DNA of 35,730 bases from Bacteroidota bacterium (lineage in GTDB: Bacteria; Bacteroidota; Bacteroidia; Chitinophagales; Chitinophagaceae): NCBI GenBank assembly GCA_003175695.1, contig PSRA01000204.1, positions 1 to 35,730 on the forward strand, read 5' to 3'. The position numbers were made by a program, and so were the translations under genes. Each line of letters opens with the position of its first letter. Within the stretch, counting starts at the first letter, position 1. The notes under the pieces were generated by a model. The model was not told the DNA's origin. It did no database searches and worked only from the letters and a program-made list of their open reading frames with translations. This document shows positions 32,646 to 35,730 of the stretch, piece after piece.

Positions 32646-33809
32646 ATGAGTGCTAATAATTTCAGTTTCAGCAGAGAAGAGCTGGCGCGATATAACAGGC
32701 ATATTATCATTCCTGAATTCGGATTAGAAGGCCAGCAGAAGTTAAAAGCCGCCAAGGTATTGGTCATTGGATCGGGAGGACTAGGAAGCCCTGTATTACT
32801 CTATCTGGCCGCCGCCGGCGTAGGTACAATTGGAATCGTAGATTTCGATGTGGTAGATGATAGTAATCTTCAAAGGCAGGTATTATTTGGAATTAATGAG
32901 ATTGGTAAGCCCAAAGTTGAAGCAGCAAGAAGAAGATTGGAAGCCTTGAATCCGCACGTTGAAATCAAAATTTATAATACGCACCTGAACTCCGGGAATG
33001 CCCTCGATATATTAAGGGACTACGATGTTATTGCTGATGGGACGGATAATTTTCCAACGAGGTACCTCGTGAATGATGCCTCCGTTTTGTTGAATAAGCC
33101 AAATGTCTATGCCTCCATTTTCCAATTCGAAGGGCAGGCTTCTGTTTTCAATTATACCAATAAGAAGGGCGAAACAGGACCTAATTACCGTGATCTTTAT
33201 CCCGTGCCACCTCCTCCCGGATTGGTACCAAGTTGCGCCGAAGGTGGAGTGCTGGGAGTTTTGCCGGGCATAATCGGCAGCTTGCAGGCATTGGAGGTCA
33301 TTAAAGTGATCACAGGGGTGGGAGAACCACTCTCAGGCAGATTTTACATATTTGACGCACTCAATTTCGAAAGCAGAACTTTTAATATCAAACGCAGGGA
33401 TGACAATCCATTAAATGGAAAGAACCCCAGCATTCACGAATTGATAGATTACGAACAATTCTGCGGCATGCGCGCGGTCGAGGAAAAACCAATCAAGGAA
33501 ATAACGGCAAAGGAATTATACGATTGGCAGGTTAAAGGAAAAAAATTCCAATTGATTGATGTACGCGAACCTCATGAATTTGCTATCGTTAACCTTGGCG
33601 GAGAATTAATTCCTTTGGCTACCGTGCTCGACAATGCCGATAAAATTGACCGGGAAATTGACGTGGTTGTTCATTGTAAAATGGGTGGGAGAAGCGCGAA
33701 AGCCATTAAAGAGTTAGAAGACAAATTCGGATTCCGGAACTTATACAATCTTAAAGGTGGCGTGTTGGCGTATATCGATGAAGTTCAACCACAGCTAACC
33801 AGGTATTGA
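32646..33809 (+). CDS. moeZ: MoeZ-like E1 adenylyltransferase with rhodanese domain
   Basis: A 387-residue protein. Residues about 5-250 are a ThiF/MoeB/E1-like domain with the ATP loop G-S-G-G-L-G-S-P-V, D-D-S-N-L-Q-R-Q and the cysteine C197 in P-S-C-A-E-G-G-V-L-G. Residues about 275-387 are a rhodanese domain with D-V-R-E-P-H-E-F and the sulfur-accepting C344 in H-C-K-M-G-G-R-S. It should adenylate the carrier diglycine and load sulfur. The zinc-binding C-x-x-C usually found before L-Y-P is absent (G-P-N-Y-R-D-L-Y-P). It is 12 bases after the carrier gene. Confidence 0.92.
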   Translation: MSANNFSFSREELARYNRHIIIPEFGLEGQQKLKAAKVLVIGSGGLGSPVLLYLAAAGVGTIGIVDFDVVDDSNLQRQVLFGINEIGKPKVEAARRRLEALNPHVEIKIYNTHLNSGNALDILRDYDVIADGTDNFPTRYLVNDASVLLNKPNVYASIFQFEGQASVFNYTNKKGETGPNYRDLYPVPPPPGLVPSCAEGGVLGVLPGIIGSLQALEVIKVITGVGEPLSGRFYIFDALNFESRTFNIKRRDDNPLNGKNPSIHELIDYEQFCGMRAVEEKPIKEITAKELYDWQVKGKKFQLIDVREPHEFAIVNLGGELIPLATVLDNADKIDREIDVVVHCKMGGRSAKAIKELEDKFGFRNLYNLKGGVLAYIDEVQPQLTRY

Positions 33810-33824
33810 TCTTAAGGTACAAAT

Positions 33825-33846
33825 AACCGGAGCAATTGCTCCGGTT
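33825..33846 (+). terminator. Perfect 22-base palindrome ending the cysteine synthase operon
   Basis: AACCGGAGC and GCTCCGGTT form a 9-bp stem around an AATT loop, starting 16 bases after the MoeZ-like stop. CAATTTG follows, so the T tract is weak, but the stable GC stem at an operon end is most simply a terminator. Confidence 0.7.
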
Positions 33847-33957
33847 CAATTTGCTTCATGGAGGCCTACCACTGCACTTTCACCGCAAATCATGCTGCGT
33901 ATTTATACAGGAAGAATTAAGCCATTGGTTTAATGGTAATGGAAATCTCTTGTTATT

Positions 33958-34239
33958 TTATATGACTCCGCTCGTTTGTGCCCTTCCCTTATTGTAGGCC
34001 GATATCCCTTTCTCTGCAACGTCCTCAGCGTCGCTTTTAACTTGCTTGAATTTATCCTTAATACCATCTACAAAATCATTGAAACCATCCTTGATGGAGT
34101 CGGCCACGTCATGACTTTTATCAGCGATTTTCTTACGGGTTTCAGTTCCCTTGTCAGGAGCAAACAATACACCCAACGCAGCGCCTATTGCAGCGCCTGC
34201 GACAAAACTCAATAAAATCTTAGATGCATTCATATTCAT
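33958..34239 (-). CDS. YtxH-domain small membrane-associated protein
   Basis: A 93-residue protein with an N-terminal glycine-rich membrane segment (I-L-L-S-F-V-A-G-A-A-I-G-A-A-L-G-V-L-F-A-P) followed by a charged helical tail (K-I-A-D-K-S-H-D-V-A-D-S-I-K-D), the typical YtxH arrangement. Relatives are stress-induced in several bacteria; the molecular role is unknown. An ATG two codons downstream is an alternative start. Confidence 0.85.
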   Translation of the reverse strand: MNMNASKILLSFVAGAAIGAALGVLFAPDKGTETRKKIADKSHDVADSIKDGFNDFVDGIKDKFKQVKSDAEDVAEKGISAYNKGRAQTSGVI

Positions 34240-34435
34240 TGATTTTAAAAATTTGAAAATGGGTTTGCAATCTATTTCTATAGAAAAATTCTTGCCAAAT
34301 TAGAATTCAGAAATTAATAAAACGAAATTACAGTAGGGATCGAGGGTCCGTATCGCAAGTCCACAATAAGATTAACCCCTGAGAACTAAATTCTACAAAA
34401 CGCGGAATAAGAGAATCCCTGCCTTGAGAAATTTA

Positions 34436-34897
34436 CTAAATGGAAGTACTTAGCAATTTCAGCTTGGAAAACGATTGCAGTAGACCTCTTAATTGATATC
34501 TAATCATTTCCCGGATGTTTTCGTATAAATGGGGCTCATTCAACAGTTCACTGTAAGCCTGCACGATCATTTTCTCGTTATGCGTGCAAAGATCAAGTTT
34601 GTTTTTTTCGCTGGTAATCTCCCAATCCATTTTGTTGGACTGGCCACTGTAATTCATTTCGGCATGACTGTCCATACCTGATATTTCTCCTTCCAGGATC
34701 TGAAGATGTGATTTGAGCTCGTTGGCATATTGTTTACTCTCCTGAGCTAATCCCAAAATCGTATATCTGAGTTGCCTATTCTCGACTGTTAATGCAGTCT
34801 TTTCACAAATTTCCTTCGCCCCATACAATGCGATGAGAACCCGATTTAATTTCTCTAAAATAACTTTAGGCGTCTTGGATAACAGCGAGAAAACCAT
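34436..34897 (-). CDS. Predicted helical-bundle protein, DUF2383-like
   Basis: A 153-residue protein without membrane segments, predicted mostly helical. Stretches such as L-R-Y-T-I-L-G-L-A-Q-E-S-K-Q-Y-A-N-E-L and M-I-R-Y-Q-L-R-G-L-L-Q-S-F-S-K-L-K look like amphipathic helices, and E and H residues occur at positions compatible with a ferritin-like four-helix bundle of the PA2169/DUF2383 sort. I am not sure of the family. It sits between two small stress-type genes on the same strand. Confidence 0.55.
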   Translation of the reverse strand: MVFSLLSKTPKVILEKLNRVLIALYGAKEICEKTALTVENRQLRYTILGLAQESKQYANELKSHLQILEGEISGMDSHAEMNYSGQSNKMDWEITSEKNKLDLCTHNEKMIVQAYSELLNEPHLYENIREMIRYQLRGLLQSFSKLKLLSTSI

Positions 34898-35034
34898 AGC
34901 AATAAAGTTTTAGCTTAATAATATAGCAAGAGCTATACCATATTCAGGAAAGAGAAAAAAATAATCAGTTAATAATTTGCTGAAATTATTTTTTTGTGAA
35001 GTTTCTCTATCAAACGTTCATGCATGAATTTCTC

Positions 35035-35057
35035 AAAAAAAACTGCCACCAGTTTTT
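35035..35057 (-). terminator. Terminator downstream of the Lmo0937-like gene
   Basis: AAAAACTG (35038-35045) and CAGTTTTT (35050-35057) form an 8-bp stem with a 4-base loop. Read on the minus strand it is followed by a run of T, suitable for the end of the 49-residue gene at 35117-35266. Confidence 0.6.
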
Positions 35058-35116
35058 CATGATGACAGTCTTCAGAGGAGAGCAGACCTCAGACCTCAGA
35101 ACAAACTTGAATATTT

Positions 35117-35266
35117 TTATGCAGATCCGCGTATTACTTTCAGTAAAACAGCAATGATGGCAATTACAAGTAGAATATGTATGAGACCACCGGCGTGATA
35201 ACCAAAAAAACCGATTATCCAGGCAATCACGAGAATCACTGCGATTAGGTATAATAGATTTCCCAT
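35117..35266 (-). CDS. Lmo0937-family 49-residue membrane peptide
   Basis: A short ORF on the minus strand, ATG at 35266, TAA at 35117-35119. It encodes 49 residues: M-G-N-L-L-Y-L-I-A-V-I-L-V-I-A-W-I-I-G-F-F-G-Y, then H-A-G-G-L-I-H-I-L-L-V-I-A-I-I-A-V-L-L-K-V-I-R. Two membrane segments flank a glycine-rich turn. I recognise it as the Lmo0937 family, common in Bacteroidota and Firmicutes. Function is unknown. It is too short for default gene-length cut-offs. Confidence 0.85.
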   Translation of the reverse strand: MGNLLYLIAVILVIAWIIGFFGYHAGGLIHILLVIAIIAVLLKVIRGSA

Positions 35267-35690
35267 AATCTAGAATTTTATTGTTTAAAAAGGCTAATAA
35301 AACTGATGAACATGCCTAGATCGTATATAAAATGCTGCCAAATCAATCCACCTTGTTAATTAATTGGCAATAAGGAGATTTTGAATTTATTCCGGGCTAA
35401 TCCCGATAAAATAGGGTAAATTGTTCTACATCTTTGATTTCCATTTGTTTCTTATAATGGATCAATGCATTCGATCATTTAAGCGCATAAAACCGGATAC
35501 CCCACCCCGTAAACTTCATTACAGGCGGAGAATCCATAAAAGGCTTCGATTATTTAAAAATTTTATTCGAAAAATTCGCTTTTGGCAGGATGTTTATATG
35601 TATATAAAGTTCACATTCTCCTGATACCCCGACTTTGAAAAAAAGATTTTAATCATTTGTAAACGATTAACTAATTCAGAATTTAGCTGT
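35267..35690. other. Intergenic region without a convincing gene
   Basis: About 420 bases between the Lmo0937-like gene and a response regulator. A 67-codon ORF at 35421-35624 is very basic (many R, K, H), matches nothing I know and lacks a plausible start context. A small CGGG-CTAAT-CCCG hairpin lies near 35394-35406. It should hold the divergent promoters. Confidence 0.4.
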
Positions 35691-35730
35691 ATGCAGAAAA
35701 TACTCATTATAGATGACGATATGGAAATGT
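35691..35730 (+). CDS. Start of a response regulator (truncated by window end)
   Basis: The last 40 bases begin with ATG and read M-Q-K-I-L-I-I-D-D-D-M-E-M. The hydrophobic strand followed by three aspartates is the phosphoacceptor-pocket start of a two-component receiver domain. The output domain is outside the window. Confidence 0.7.
   Translation, partial: MQKILIIDDDMEM

Noticed and set aside
35080-35101. Tandem CAGACCT repeat
   Set aside because: It has only two units in a non-coding stretch; too little to call a repeat array.
35421-35624. 67-codon ORF encoding a very basic peptide
   Set aside because: It has no recognisable domain or start context, lies in A/T-rich DNA upstream of the response regulator and is most likely a chance ORF.
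1-35730. CRISPR array, insertion sequences, tRNA or rRNA genes
   Set aside because: No regularly spaced repeats, transposase-like proteins, or tRNA/rRNA signatures were seen while reading both strands; short or degenerate elements could be missed by eye.

Overview
The window looks like chromosomal DNA of a Bacteroidota member, probably Chitinophagaceae-like (inference; no rRNA is present). The reasons are -7 boxes of the form TAnnTTTG, A-rich leaders without Shine-Dalgarno sites, a SusC-type TonB-dependent receptor with an N-terminal carboxypeptidase-regulatory-like domain, a DUF6702-type protein next to HupE/UreJ, and moderate A+T content.

Layout. 1-7.7 kb: a PAP2 phosphatase and a HlyC/CorC membrane protein, a DUF6702-type protein divergent from HupE/UreJ plus an M1 metallopeptidase, a MORN-like lipid-free secreted protein, a parvulin isomerase and AroQ. 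7.7-10.1 kb: a large membrane protein and a GNAT acetyltransferase on the minus strand. 10.2-17.8 kb: an assimilatory sulfate reduction operon (APS reductase, CysD, CysN, SUMT, CysJ-type flavoprotein, siroheme sulfite reductase). 17.8-22.6 kb: a TonB receptor and a fusion of a siroheme-synthase (precorrin-2 dehydrogenase) domain with a TSUP/TauE transporter. 23-30.6 kb: a ThuA protein, then a TetR regulator with an RND efflux operon. 30.7-33.8 kb: a second sulfur operon encoding cysteine synthase, JAMM peptidase, a CysO-like sulfur carrier and a MoeZ-like E1-rhodanese, matching the CysM/CysO/Mec/MoeZ cysteine pathway known from Mycobacterium tuberculosis. 34-35.7 kb: small stress-type proteins (YtxH, a helical protein, an Lmo0937-like 49-residue membrane peptide) and the first codons of a response regulator.

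The main discovery is a set of three unrelated-looking short ORFs with runs of cysteine codons, one immediately upstream of each sulfur transcription unit: 10272-10340 (22 aa, 7 Cys) before APS reductase, 17866-17976 (36 aa, 6 Cys) before the TonB receptor, and 30788-30871 (27 aa, 5 consecutive Cys) before cysteine synthase. Each lies just downstream of a TAnnTTTG box. The third has a complete trp-like attenuator: a protector hairpin, an antiterminator pairing inside the ORF and an intrinsic terminator that share strands. The first two have no intrinsic terminator before the next gene, so they probably act differently (translational coupling, alternative hairpins or Rho). Together they look like a cysteine-starvation regulon controlled by ribosome stalling, with a palindromic operator (CTACTAA-T-TTAGTAG and a shared 14-mer) adding possible transcriptional control to the first two units.

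Working model: sulfate or organosulfur compounds enter (TonB receptor; TSUP domain for sulfate/sulfite), sulfate is activated to APS and reduced directly to sulfite, siroheme is made by SUMT plus the fusion protein, sulfite is reduced to sulfide, and sulfur enters cysteine through the carrier-protein route. All functional statements are from sequence reading; no database search was run.
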